From: Martelella alba
GTDB taxonomy: Bacteria; Pseudomonadota; Alphaproteobacteria; Rhizobiales; Rhizobiaceae
Direction: 5' to 3'
DNA: 64,000 nt
Assembly (NCBI RefSeq): GCF_006516955.1
Contig: NZ_VHLG01000004.1
Coordinates: forward strand, 186,001-250,000
The position numbers were made by a program, and so were the translations under genes. The notes under the pieces are model-generated. The model did no database searches, had not been told where the DNA came from, and was given only the letters and a program-made list of their open reading frames with translations. Below are positions 26,482 to 35,350 of the stretch, in pieces. Position 1 is the first letter of the stretch, and every line of letters starts with the position of its first letter.

Positions 26482-27378
26482 TCAGCTCCTCTTGTCGCCG
26501 GCATAGTAGACCCAGTGACGCGACGACCAGAAGGCGACCAGCGTCAGGACCATGATGATGGCGAACATCACCCATGCAATGGCCGAGGCGTAGCCCATCT
26601 TGAAGTGCTTGAAGGCCTCGTCATAAATGTAGAGCGGCAGCAGATAGGTAGCCTTGAGCGGCCCGCCCTGGGTGATGATGTAAGGACCGTTGAATTCCTG
26701 GAACGCCTGAACCGTCTGCATGATCAGATTGAAGAAAATGACAGGCGTGATCAGCGGCAGGGTGATGAAGAAGAAGGTCCGCCATTTGCCGGCACCATCG
26801 ATGGCCGCAGCTTCGTAAAGCGAATTGTCGACGCTCTGCAAGGCGGCCAGGAAGATGACCATTGCCGAGCCGAACTGCCACAGACGCAGAAGCGTGATGG
26901 TGAACAGCGCATTGGTGGGATCGCCGAACCAGTTGACCGGATCAAGGCCCAGGCCCATCAGCGCCATGTTGACGAGGCCTTCATGGCCCGCGCCCGACTG
27001 GAACAGATAGCGCCACAGAACCGCAATCGCGACCGAACCGCCGAGAATGGACGGAACATAGAAGGCCGTGCGGAAGAAGTTGATGAACTTCAGCTTGTAG
27101 TTCAGGATCACCGCGATGAAGAGGGCGAAGGCCAGCTTCAAAGGAACGGTACTGAACACGTAGATCAGCGTGACGTTCAACGACTTGGTGAAGGTACGGT
27201 CATGGGTGAAGAGCTTGATATAGTTCTTCAGTCCCACCCAGTGGGGCGCACTCATCAGACTGTAGTCGGTGAACGACAGCACGAAGGAAGCGATAAAGGG
27301 CACTGCCGTGAAAAGCAGAAGGCCTATGATGTACGGAGACAGATAAGCCAAGCCCATGAAACGATTTTCGCCGCTCAT
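26482..27378 (-). CDS. Carbohydrate ABC transporter permease (MalF type)
   Basis: 298 residues with six hydrophobic segments: AYLSPYIIGLLLFTAVPFI near residue 10, the EAA loop LYEAAAIDGAGKWRTFFFITLPL near 205, and PYIITQGGPLKATYLLPLYIY, all MalF-type landmarks. It is the first gene of the leftward oligogalacturonide operon, so its promoter lies in the long region toward the AraC gene. Confidence 0.92.
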   Translation of the reverse strand: MSGENRFMGLAYLSPYIIGLLLFTAVPFIASFVLSFTDYSLMSAPHWVGLKNYIKLFTHDRTFTKSLNVTLIYVFSTVPLKLAFALFIAVILNYKLKFINFFRTAFYVPSILGGSVAIAVLWRYLFQSGAGHEGLVNMALMGLGLDPVNWFGDPTNALFTITLLRLWQFGSAMVIFLAALQSVDNSLYEAAAIDGAGKWRTFFFITLPLITPVIFFNLIMQTVQAFQEFNGPYIITQGGPLKATYLLPLYIYDEAFKHFKMGYASAIAWVMFAIIMVLTLVAFWSSRHWVYYAGDKRS

Positions 27379-28232
27379 GACTTAGTTCCCATTTCTGCGG
27401 TCGCGCCAACTTTGTTTATTTGTGAGGTCGCGACCAGTTCGCCCGGCATCGTGATGGCCGTGTCAGGACCGATGAGGGCAGTGAGTGGATCGGATGCAAC
27501 GAGCCTTGAGGGCCGATTGCAGGCGTGTGCCGATGCGGCGTCGAGAACCTGATGCAAGGGCTCTTCCGGCAGATGCACTGGCACGGGGAAAAAGGCAGCG
27601 CGGAAGCCGGCATCAGCATTCCGACCGCTCAAACCCGGATCACGGGTATTGGGTCCGGCAGCGCCGGGGGCAAAAGCCCCCGGATCGCGCCGGTTACTCA
27701 GTCCGACCGCGTCAACGGTCCTGCCAGCCGTCAGTACGGTGCACGCCGCGCCGGCGATATGCTTCGCCTTGACACGATCAACACCTGGGAGGATGGCCGC
27801 GGCGGCATAGCCGGCGCCGGTCGGGACTGCAGAGCACCGGGCATCCTTCTGGACGCGCGGCAGCGCTCTGGGAAAAACATGCGGAACCTGATCGCGGTTA
27901 CGCGTAACACTTTGTGCGGGAGCGAAGCTTATGCCATAACGAAGGACGGGGCCACGAAGATGCCCGTCACGTGCCAGATCGCCCGAACGGAAAGCCATCC
28001 GCTGACAAGCGACGGCGCCAAAAACGGCGAAATTGACTGCTTCGATATGGTCTGAATTGTGCATGACACAATCAGGTCAACAGGGCGTTCTAAACCGATT
28101 TAAGGTTAACCTTTGCCACGCTGACCTCTTCCTCCCGATGAATATTTCACTCCTACACCGGTTTTCCGGTGTTCCTGAGGGTAATATCCTAGTTTATTAC
28201 TGGAATGAAAATAGAGGGTTTGGGACAAAAGG
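27379..28232. other. 854-bp divergent region between sugar transporter and AraC regulator
   Basis: Two long open frames cross it (minus 28064-27375, plus 27525-28055), but neither has a recognisable domain or a plausible start with ribosome site, and codon use looks like frame noise. Contents include the stem-loop ccgggggc-AAAA-gcccccgg near 27664-27683, a perfect 12-bp palindrome gttacgcgtaac at 27897-27908, and AT-rich DNA from about 28130 to 28220 just before the regulator. Promoters for both flanking operons must lie here. Confidence 0.55.
27897..27908. promoter_or_regulatory. 12-bp palindrome, possible operator
   Basis: Perfect dyad gttacgcgtaac in the divergent control region of the sugar transporter and AraC genes, within a run tcgcggttacgcgtaacact. 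The size and CG centre resemble LacI-family or other dimeric repressor sites, yet no LacI gene is in the window. Confidence 0.35.
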
Positions 28233-29150
28233 ATGGAGAAAATCGAAGGAGGTGTGCTGGATGGTATCGCTGTGAACGCGCTAAACCTCACACTTACGCG
28301 TTCGGCCATCAAAATGCTCCATACACAGACCTGGAAAACCGACAAGATCAACCAGGTTCACGACCTTGCCATCTGTCTGACCGGCTGTGCGGAATATACG
28401 ATTGCCGGAGAGACTTTTAACATGCAACCCGGCCGGGCACTACTGATCCCTGCAGGCCAGCGTTTTGTCGGCAAATCCCTGTCCGAAGAGCTTTATACCG
28501 GGGTTGCCCAGCATTTCACCGCTGAAGTTTTCGGCAGAATGGATCTTTTCGACCAGATGGAATGCCGCATGTGGGCCGATCTTCCGCGCTGGGACATGAT
28601 GGAACCGCTGGTGCGCCACTATCGCGAATCATCTCCGCTTTCCTCCACCACCTTCACCCAGCACCATCTCTTCATGGTGCTGCTGATCGAGTTTATCGAA
28701 GCCGCTTTCATTCGCTGGCGCCCGCAGCAGGATGTGTCGGTGAACAATCCTGACAGCCTGTCGCTGGCCGTCATGGTGGCCGCCAGCCAGATCGCCTCCG
28801 ACCCGATCAGCGATGACACGGTAGAGCGCGTGCTCGATGGCATTCCCTATAATGAAGATTATTTCCGCCGTGAATTCCGCAAGCAGGTCGGTCTCACGCC
28901 ACAGAAATATCACGAATTCAAACGTATGGAGCGTGCCATGGCGCTTCTCGCCAGCGGCCAGTCGGTCAAGCAGGCCTCCGCCTTTGTCGGCTATGGCGAT
29001 TCCTATTATTTCTCACGCATGTTCAAGCGCTATATCGGCGTCAGTCCGGCCGGCTATAAAATGCTGCAGAAACGCCACCAGGAAGGCGGTTTCCCACGCG
29101 GTGAAGAAGACGGCATGACGCCATTCCCACTGCTCAGACCGAAGCTCTGA
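28233..29150 (+). CDS. AraC-family transcriptional regulator
   Basis: 305 residues. The N-terminal cupin-like ligand domain (IAGETFNMQPGRALLIPAGQRF near residue 50) is followed by a C-terminal double HTH with YNEDYFRREFRKQVGLTPQKYHEFKRMERAM and the second helix QASAFVGYGDSYYFSRMFKRYIGVSPAGYK. It is divergent from the oligogalacturonide transporter operon and likely controls it. ATG 28233 lacks a well-spaced ribosome site. AAGGAGG lies inside the frame at 28247-28253, so a GTG at 28272 is an alternative start removing 13 residues. Confidence 0.9.
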   Translation: MEKIEGGVLDGIAVNALNLTLTRSAIKMLHTQTWKTDKINQVHDLAICLTGCAEYTIAGETFNMQPGRALLIPAGQRFVGKSLSEELYTGVAQHFTAEVFGRMDLFDQMECRMWADLPRWDMMEPLVRHYRESSPLSSTTFTQHHLFMVLLIEFIEAAFIRWRPQQDVSVNNPDSLSLAVMVAASQIASDPISDDTVERVLDGIPYNEDYFRREFRKQVGLTPQKYHEFKRMERAMALLASGQSVKQASAFVGYGDSYYFSRMFKRYIGVSPAGYKMLQKRHQEGGFPRGEEDGMTPFPLLRPKL

Positions 29151-29158
29151 CACGAAAA

Positions 29159-29186
29159 ACCGGCCGGACATGACTGCCCGGCCGGT
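29159..29186 (-). terminator. Terminator between AraC regulator and kdgK
   Basis: Perfect 9-bp stem accggccgg (29159-29167) / ccggccggt (29178-29186). On the minus strand it is followed by five T, so it mainly ends kdgK transcription; on the plus strand the tail is only TCTT. Confidence 0.8.
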
Positions 29187-29211
29187 CTTGAATTCCCACA
29201 CCTGCCACGTA

Positions 29212-30129
29212 TCAGGCGACGGCATCTTCCACGAGCGCACCGCGTGCACCGATGACCCGCGCCGACAGTGCCGAGCCCCTGGCAAGGGCATCCACCAGCG
29301 AATGACCGGTCATCAGCGCCGAAATCATCCCGGCGTTGAAGCTGTCACCGGCCGCCGTCGTATCAACGACATTTTTCGACGGCGTTGGCGCGAAGGTAAC
29401 CGGGCCTTCCACGCTGTCTTCGGCATAGATCGTCTCCGGCCCGTTCTTGACGATGACGGTATTGACGCCGATGGCGCGATAGCGGGCAATTGTTGCCTTC
29501 GGATCGGCATCGCCAAAGATCACACCATCCTCATCGAAAGAGGGCAGCACGATATCGCTGACGGCAGCCGATTGCATGATTGTCTCGGCCATGACCTCCT
29601 TGCTCGGCCACAGCCGGGCGCGCATGTTCGGATCAAAGGCAACAACCGTGCCCTCGGCCCGGGCTTCCGACAGGACATCGAGAAGGTTCTGGCGGTGCTC
29701 GGCATAGATGACGGCCATGGTGATGCCGGAAAACAGGATCATTCCCCTGCCCTTCACGGCAGCACGCAATGCATCCTTGTCTTCGGCCAGAAGCTTGGCA
29801 GCGGAAACATCGCGCCAATAGGAGAAGGAACGCTCGCCGTTTTTCAGCGCAATCATGTAGAGCCCGACCGTGCGATCGGCGATGCGGCGGATCGACGAGG
29901 TGCCGACGCCAGCCTTTTCCATGAAGGAAAGCATTTCGCCGGAAACGGCATCATTGCCAGCGCCACTGAAATAATCGACCGTGAAGTGATCCGGCAGAAC
30001 CTTGGAGAGATACCAGGCGGAGTTGAATGTATCGCCGGCAAAGCCGCGATTGTAGGCGCCATCTTCGCGCGGCGCCATTTCGACCATGCATTCGCCGATG
30101 CAAAGAATGTTTTCGGGCAGTTTTTTCAT
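29212..30129 (-). CDS. kdgK: 2-keto-3-deoxygluconate kinase (PfkB family)
   Basis: 305 residues, PfkB/ribokinase family. The N-terminal ILCIGECMVEMAP and GFAGDTFNSAWYL signatures and the C-terminal DTTAAGDSFNAG (general base Asp, anion hole) are present. In this setting it phosphorylates 2-keto-3-deoxygluconate, the shared product of the UxaA and KduI branches, to the 6-phosphate that enters the Entner-Doudoroff route. It overlaps the GntR gene upstream by ATGA, so regulator and kinase are cotranslated. Assignment to KDG over other sugars rests on context and overall resemblance. Confidence 0.85.
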   Translation of the reverse strand: MKKLPENILCIGECMVEMAPREDGAYNRGFAGDTFNSAWYLSKVLPDHFTVDYFSGAGNDAVSGEMLSFMEKAGVGTSSIRRIADRTVGLYMIALKNGERSFSYWRDVSAAKLLAEDKDALRAAVKGRGMILFSGITMAVIYAEHRQNLLDVLSEARAEGTVVAFDPNMRARLWPSKEVMAETIMQSAAVSDIVLPSFDEDGVIFGDADPKATIARYRAIGVNTVIVKNGPETIYAEDSVEGPVTFAPTPSKNVVDTTAAGDSFNAGMISALMTGHSLVDALARGSALSARVIGARGALVEDAVA

Positions 30130-30827
30130 TTTTCGTCCATTTCGAAAAAGGCAGGATGACTGAGATGGATCCGCTCGACGATCGTGCCGATCCTGGACAG
30201 GTGATCTCGCATCGCTTCTACAGCTGCAGTTCCGTTCCCCGCCTTGATCGCGCTCACGATGAATGCGTGTTCGTCAATGGCTGCCTGCGCACCGAAGGAA
30301 AGACTGAGATAACGCACCCGGTCCATATGCGCCTTATGGTCGCGGATCAATGACCAGGCATAACCATGGCCGGAAATTTCGCTGATGAGTTTGTGAAAAT
30401 TGTCGTCCAGCTCATGAAAACGCAGCTTGTCACCGGCGGCCAGAGCCAGTTTCTGCTCCTCAAGCAATTGGTCAAGCGCCTCACCATCATCTGCGGATAT
30501 CGCATCTGCCGCAGCCTGAACAGTAGCCATTTCCAGTGCGGTTCTGATAAAGTGGGCCTGCATGACCGCTTCTTCGGAAATATGGGTCACCAGCGTGGCG
30601 CGCTGCGGCCTGATCAGAAGAAAGCCCTGCTGTGACAGGCGATAAAAGGCGTCGCGCACCGGCTGGCGCGACACACCGAGCTGACGGGCGACCTCGACTT
30701 CGGACAGCTTCGCCCCCGGCGGCAGTTCGAGACCGACGACCTGGTTATAGAGGTGCTCGTAGACCAGATCAGTGACCGAAGGCAGACGCTGAGGTTCAAG
30801 CGAGCCAATTTTAAGTTTCTCGGCCAT
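30126..30827 (-). CDS. GntR-family regulator with FCD domain
   Basis: 233 residues from ATG 30827, which has GGAGG five bases upstream. Winged HTH at about residues 10-75 (LSEVEVARQLGVSRQPVRDAFYRLSQQGF), then an all-helical FCD effector domain with ELDDNFHKLI and metal-ligand His/Asp residues. This subfamily includes UxuR and ExuR, which sense uronates. It lies head to head with uxaC and the TRAP genes and is coupled to kdgK, so it most likely represses both sides until a uronate or KDG is present. The dyad ACTAA-N4-TTAGT at 30854-30867 is a candidate site. Confidence 0.9.
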   Translation of the reverse strand: MAEKLKIGSLEPQRLPSVTDLVYEHLYNQVVGLELPPGAKLSEVEVARQLGVSRQPVRDAFYRLSQQGFLLIRPQRATLVTHISEEAVMQAHFIRTALEMATVQAAADAISADDGEALDQLLEEQKLALAAGDKLRFHELDDNFHKLISEISGHGYAWSLIRDHKAHMDRVRYLSLSFGAQAAIDEHAFIVSAIKAGNGTAAVEAMRDHLSRIGTIVERIHLSHPAFFEMDEK

Positions 30828-30853
30828 GCGACCTCCATTGACACTCAATGCAT

Positions 30854-30867
30854 ACTAACATATTAGT
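30854..30867. promoter_or_regulatory. Candidate GntR operator ACTAA-N4-TTAGT
   Basis: Inverted repeat actaa (30854-30858) and ttagt (30863-30867) in the AT-rich 105-bp gap between the GntR gene and uxaC. Position and symmetry suit a dimeric GntR repressor that would control both directions. Confidence 0.5.
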
Positions 30868-30932
30868 TTTCTGGTAAATTGCAATCGCGCTTTTTCAGCG
30901 TGAGACGAAAGCCCTTTAGGGGAGGCCAAAAA

Positions 30933-32336
30933 ATGCTCGATAAAGACCGGCTTTTTCCGATCGAACCTGGCGCGCGAAACATCGCCCGCGCCCTCTACAA
31001 TGAAATCGCAGACCTGCCGATCGTGTCGCCCCACGGGCACACCGATCCGCGCTGGTATGCCGAAAATCTTCCCTTTCCGGATCCGGCCAAGCTCTTTGTC
31101 GTACCCGACCATTATGTTTTCCGCATGCTCTGCTCGCAGGGCGTTGCCCTGACCGATCTTGGCGTTCCGCGCATTGACGGCGGACAGACGGAAACCGACA
31201 GCCGCAAGATCTGGCGCCTGTTTGCCGAAAACTTCTATCTGCTGCGCGGCACACCGAGCCGCGGCTGGCTTGAACATTCCTTCGAACATGTCTTTGGTCT
31301 CACGAAGCGCTTCGGCCCGGATACGGCCGACGAGTTTTATGACCATATCAGCGACTGCTTGCAACGGCCGGAATTTCTGCCGCGTGCCTTGTTTGAACGT
31401 TTCAACATTGAAGTGATCGCCACGACAGAAAGCCCGCTCGATGATCTGAAATGGCATCAGATGATCAATGATTCGGGCTGGACCGGCGGCAAGGTCGTCA
31501 CAGCCTACCGTCCTGACCCGGTTGTCGACCCGGATTTCGAAGGCTTTGCCGAGAATATCGAGAAGTTCGGCGAAATGGCTGGCATCGATGCCACCAGCTT
31601 CGACAATTATCTCGAAGCCCACCGCATCCGCCGCGCCTTCTTCAAGCAGTATGGCGCCACCTCGACCGACCACGGCCATCCGACGGCGCGCACCGAAGAT
31701 CTGCCGAAGGCAGAAGCTGCAGCGCTCTTTGACAAGGCACTGGCCGGTAAATGCACACCAGAGGAAGCTGACGCCTTCCGCGGCCACATGCTGACGGAAA
31801 TGGCCCGCATGAGCATCGAGGACGGCCTCGTCCTGCAGATCCATCCGGGTTCAACCCGCAATCATTCCGATGAGGTCATGGCCCGTCACGGCCGCGACAA
31901 GGGCTTCGATATTCCGAGCCAGACCAATTATGTCACGGCGCTGCGTCCGCTTCTGAACGCTGTCGGCATGAACCCTGACCTCACCGTCATCCTGTTTACA
32001 CTGGATGAAACCGCCTATTCGCGTGAACTTGCACCGCTGGCCGGCGCTTATCCGGCCTTGAGGCTCGGTCCCGCATGGTGGTTCCACGACAGCCCCGAAG
32101 GCATGCGCCGCTACCGTGAAATGGTCACGGAAACGGCCGGCTTCTACAACACGGTCGGCTTCAACGACGATACGCGGGCATTCTGCTCGATCCCCGCACG
32201 TCATGATGTCGCCCGCCGTGTCGACTGCGCTTTCCTGGCGACCCTGGTCGCCACGGGGCGTCTCGCTGAGGACGAGGCCCCGGAAGTCGCGCGCGACTTG
32301 ACCTACAATTTGGTGAAGCGCGCTTACCGGCTGTAA
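30933..32336 (+). CDS. uxaC: Uronate isomerase
   Basis: 467 residues from ATG 30933 with AGGGGAGG before it. Amidohydrolase-fold isomerase converting D-galacturonate to D-tagaturonate and D-glucuronate to D-fructuronate. [14 protein letters not shown] carries metal ligands H34 and H36; [26 protein letters not shown] and the C-terminal [21 protein letters not shown] are family landmarks. First step after uptake by the TRAP transporter encoded just downstream, and head of the rightward operon. Confidence 0.95.
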   Translation: MLDKDRLFPIEPGARNIARALYNEIADLPIVSPHGHTDPRWYAENLPFPDPAKLFVVPDHYVFRMLCSQGVALTDLGVPRIDGGQTETDSRKIWRLFAENFYLLRGTPSRGWLEHSFEHVFGLTKRFGPDTADEFYDHISDCLQRPEFLPRALFERFNIEVIATTESPLDDLKWHQMINDSGWTGGKVVTAYRPDPVVDPDFEGFAENIEKFGEMAGIDATSFDNYLEAHRIRRAFFKQYGATSTDHGHPTARTEDLPKAEAAALFDKALAGKCTPEEADAFRGHMLTEMARMSIEDGLVLQIHPGSTRNHSDEVMARHGRDKGFDIPSQTNYVTALRPLLNAVGMNPDLTVILFTLDETAYSRELAPLAGAYPALRLGPAWWFHDSPEGMRRYREMVTETAGFYNTVGFNDDTRAFCSIPARHDVARRVDCAFLATLVATGRLAEDEAPEVARDLTYNLVKRAYRL

Positions 32337-32365
32337 CAACAGCCATTTTCAAGCTGGAGGACAAA

Positions 32366-33358
32366 ATGAGACGCTTGAAAGAACTGGGAGTGGGAATATC
32401 AATCGCAGCCGTCGCCATCGCGACGACTGCAGTTTCGGCGGGCGCAGCGGAGATGATGCTGCGCTCCTCCGATACACATCCGGCCGGTTATCCGACCGTG
32501 GTGGCAGTTCAGCATATGGGGGAACTGCTCGAACAATGCACCAGCGGCAAGATCGGGATCGAAGTCTATGACTCGGCCCAGCTTGGTGAGGAAAAGGATA
32601 CAATCGAACAAACACGGTTCGGCGTTATCGACATGCTGCGCGTGAGCCTTGGGCCATTCAACGGCCTGATCGAGGAAACGCAGATCCCGTCCCTGCCCTA
32701 TATCTTCCGCTCCACCGACCACATGCACAAGGTCATGGATGGCGAGATCGGCCAGGAAATCCTGGACGCCTTCCAGCCCTATGGCCTCGTCGGCCTGGCC
32801 TTTTATGATGGCGGTTCACGTTCCTTCTACAATCGCGAAAAGCCGATCACCTCGATCGACGATCTGAAGGGCATGAAATTCCGCGTCATGCAATCGGATA
32901 TCTTCGTCGACATGGTCGATGCGCTCGGCGCAAACGCCACGCCAATGCCCTATGGCGAGGTCTATTCCTCGATCCAGACCGGCGTTATCGACGGTGCTGA
33001 AAACAACTGGCCCTCTTACGAGTCATCCAGCCATTATGATGTCGCGCCCTATTACACGCTCGACGAACACCTGATCGTTCCGGAAGTCCTCGTCATGTCG
33101 AAGACCACCTGGGACAAGCTGACGCCTGAGGATCAGGCCTGCGTCAAGGAGACCGCCAAGCAGTCGGTCGCCTATCAGCGCGAGCAGTGGCAGGCCCGTG
33201 AGGCTGAATCCGAAAAGGTCGTGGAAGCCGCAGGCGTTCAGGTCGTCACTGACATCGACAAGACCCCGTTCATCGCGGCGATGCAGCCGATCTACGACAA
33301 ATATGTCACCAGCGACAAGCTGAAGGACATGGTCGCTCGTATTCAGGCTACCCAGTAA
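32366..33358 (+). CDS. TRAP transporter solute-binding protein (DctP type), likely uronate
   Basis: 330 residues with a signal peptide (about 1-27, ending SAGAA). DctP-fold landmarks: [12 protein letters not shown] at the mature start, the ligand-binding Arg region [12 protein letters not shown], and [21 protein letters not shown]. Proteins of this group bind galacturonate or glucuronate. The start has CTGGAGG and lies 29 bp after uxaC. An 11-bp stem-loop follows, as is common after abundantly made binding proteins. Ligand inferred from neighbours. Confidence 0.9.
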   Translation: MRRLKELGVGISIAAVAIATTAVSAGAAEMMLRSSDTHPAGYPTVVAVQHMGELLEQCTSGKIGIEVYDSAQLGEEKDTIEQTRFGVIDMLRVSLGPFNGLIEETQIPSLPYIFRSTDHMHKVMDGEIGQEILDAFQPYGLVGLAFYDGGSRSFYNREKPITSIDDLKGMKFRVMQSDIFVDMVDALGANATPMPYGEVYSSIQTGVIDGAENNWPSYESSSHYDVAPYYTLDEHLIVPEVLVMSKTTWDKLTPEDQACVKETAKQSVAYQREQWQAREAESEKVVEAAGVQVVTDIDKTPFIAAMQPIYDKYVTSDKLKDMVARIQATQ

Positions 33359-33365
33359 TCCCGAC

Positions 33366-33392
33366 GGACGCGGCAGTTCACCTGCCGCGTCC
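33366..33392 (+). promoter_or_regulatory. Intercistronic stem-loop after the TRAP binding-protein gene
   Basis: Perfect 11-bp stem ggacgcggcag (33366-33376) / ctgccgcgtcc (33382-33392), loop TTCAC, followed by gctcctttt. It probably stabilises the upstream mRNA or partly terminates, giving more binding protein than membrane subunits. Confidence 0.65.
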
Positions 33393-33419
33393 GCTCCTTT
33401 TGAGAGGGGAGTAAGCATC

Positions 33420-33944
33420 GTGCAAGAGACTATGAAATCGATTGCCAAGGGATTGGGCGTCCTGTCTACGATCGCGCTTTGGGGCGCTGCGATCGGGCTG
33501 GCACTCATGACAGCCTTCATCGCCTGGCAGGTCTTCGGACGTTACATTCTCAACAACACGCCGATCTGGACGGAACAGACCTCTGTCCTGCTGATGGGCT
33601 GGTTTATCTTCCTTGGTGCTGCCGTCGGCATCCGCCAGGGCTATCACTTGAGCTTCGACATTCTGCTGCATGTCATTCCGCGCAAGGTGAAGCTGGTCTT
33701 CTACACCATCTCCGACGTCTTCGTCATAGCTTTCGGCCTTGGCATGGTTGTCTATGGCTCACAGCTCGTTGCCGGCACATGGGGGGCAACCATGCCTTCG
33801 CTCGGCATTCCCGATGGGGTCGGTTATCTTTCCATCGTCGCCGGTGGCGGCCTGACCGTGCTGTTCTCGCTGGAGCGCATCGCGCGCCGCGCCTGTGGCC
33901 TGCCGACGGCCCGCTTCGGCGAAACCGATCTGTTCGAGGATTAA
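33420..33944 (+). CDS. TRAP transporter small permease (DctQ type)
   Basis: 174 residues with four hydrophobic segments, starting at GTG 33420 eight bases after GAGGGGAG; an ATG four codons later is the alternative. The conserved small-subunit stretch FIAWQVFGRYILNNTPIWTEQTSVLLMGWFIFLGAAVGIRQG is evident. It joins the large permease (next gene, four bases away) in the inner membrane. Confidence 0.9.
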   Translation: MQETMKSIAKGLGVLSTIALWGAAIGLALMTAFIAWQVFGRYILNNTPIWTEQTSVLLMGWFIFLGAAVGIRQGYHLSFDILLHVIPRKVKLVFYTISDVFVIAFGLGMVVYGSQLVAGTWGATMPSLGIPDGVGYLSIVAGGGLTVLFSLERIARRACGLPTARFGETDLFED

Positions 33945-33948
33945 GCCC

Positions 33949-35229
33949 ATGGAACTCCTCGTCCTTTTCGGAACTTTCGCCGTGCTGCTTTTGATCGGCA
34001 CGCCGGTGGCCTTTTGCCTCGGGATCTCGTCCTTTGCGACGATCCTCTATCTTGGCCTGCCGCCGCTCGTGGTCTTCCAGCGCCTCAATTCCGGCGTTTC
34101 GGTCTTCGCGCTGATGGCCATTCCCTTCTTCATCTATGCCGGCGAAATCATGGTTCGCGGCGGTATCGCCCGCAGGCTGGTAGCACTGGCAGGTGCGGTG
34201 GTCGGCCATTTCCGTGGCGGCCTCGGCCAGGTCAATATCGCCGCTTCCGTTCTGTTCGGTGGCATTTCCGGTTCGGCTGCTGCCGATGCCTCGGCCATTG
34301 GCGGCTTGATGGTGCCGCAGATGAAGGAACGCGGCTACGATCCCGACTATGCGGTCAACATCACGGTCACGGCGGCAATGATCGCCTTGATGCTGCCGCC
34401 GTCGCACAATCTGATCATCTATTCGATCGCCGGTGGCGGCCGCATTTCGATTGCCGACCTGTTCACCGCAGGCATCATTCCCGGCATCGTGCTGGCAATG
34501 TCACTGATGGTGGCGGCCTGGTTTGTCGCCACCAAGCGCGGCTACCCGACCGAAAAGTTCCCCGGCATGAAGATTGCCGGTGCGCTCTTCATCGATGCCA
34601 TTCCTGGCCTGATCCTGATCGCGATCATCTTCGGCGGCGTACGTTCGGGCATTTTCACGGCCTCGGAAAGCTCCGATATTGCCGTTGTCTATGCGCTGGC
34701 CTGTACGCTGTTCCTCTACAAGACCATGGATTTCAAGGCCTTTGTCGAGGTAACGGTGGGCGCCGTCAAGACCACAGCCATGGTGCTGCTGGTAATCGGC
34801 TGCGCGGCCTGCTTCGGCTGGCTGATGGCCTATCTCAGGGTACCGGCCAATATCGTCCACTTCATGCAGACGGTATCCGACAATCCGATCATCATCATGC
34901 TCCTGATCAATGTGGCGCTGCTGATCCTCGGTACATTCATGGACATGTCACCGTTGATCGTGATCACCACGCCGATCTTCCTGCCGGTCGCCTCCGCCTT
35001 TGGCGTCGATCCGGTTCAGTTCGGTGTGATCATGATCCTCAATCTCGGCATCGGCCTGTGCACACCACCGGTTGGTTCAGTGCTGTTTGTCGGCTGCGCC
35101 GTCGGCAAGATCCCGGTCTCGCAGGCTATCAGGACGATCTGGCCCTTCTATCTGGCGGCCGTCGTGACGCTGATGCTGGTGACATACATTCCGGCGCTGA
35201 CGCTCTGGCTTCCGGCCCTGTTCCACTGA
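33949..35229 (+). CDS. TRAP transporter large permease (DctM type)
   Basis: 426 residues with about twelve hydrophobic segments. Start at ATG 33949, nine bases after GAGGA and just past the small-subunit stop. Typical features: IPFFIYAGEIMVRGGIARRL, LFGGISGSAAADASAIGGLM (the sodium and substrate region), MLPPSHNLIIYS and LGIGLCTPPVGSVLFVG. This is the sodium-driven channel subunit for uronate import. Confidence 0.94.
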   Translation: MELLVLFGTFAVLLLIGTPVAFCLGISSFATILYLGLPPLVVFQRLNSGVSVFALMAIPFFIYAGEIMVRGGIARRLVALAGAVVGHFRGGLGQVNIAASVLFGGISGSAAADASAIGGLMVPQMKERGYDPDYAVNITVTAAMIALMLPPSHNLIIYSIAGGGRISIADLFTAGIIPGIVLAMSLMVAAWFVATKRGYPTEKFPGMKIAGALFIDAIPGLILIAIIFGGVRSGIFTASESSDIAVVYALACTLFLYKTMDFKAFVEVTVGAVKTTAMVLLVIGCAACFGWLMAYLRVPANIVHFMQTVSDNPIIIMLLINVALLILGTFMDMSPLIVITTPIFLPVASAFGVDPVQFGVIMILNLGIGLCTPPVGSVLFVGCAVGKIPVSQAIRTIWPFYLAAVVTLMLVTYIPALTLWLPALFH

Positions 35230-35350
35230 GGAATGGCGGCCGCGGCCAGGACGCCGCACCTCGCGAATTTCCCTCGCCTCTGGGCGGGGGGAGAAAACAA
35301 GAACCGGGGCATCCCACCCGGAACAAAGACCCGTTACCAAGGAGAAACTG

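Noticed and set aside
27525-28055. Plus-strand open frame in the same region
   Set aside because: Overlaps the minus frame, no domain or start signal; treated as non-coding.
27375-28064. Long minus-strand open frame of 229 codons upstream of the sugar transporter
   Set aside because: No recognisable domain, no ribosome site at its start, and amino-acid make-up like frame noise; it overlaps the first permease end and most likely reflects high GC.
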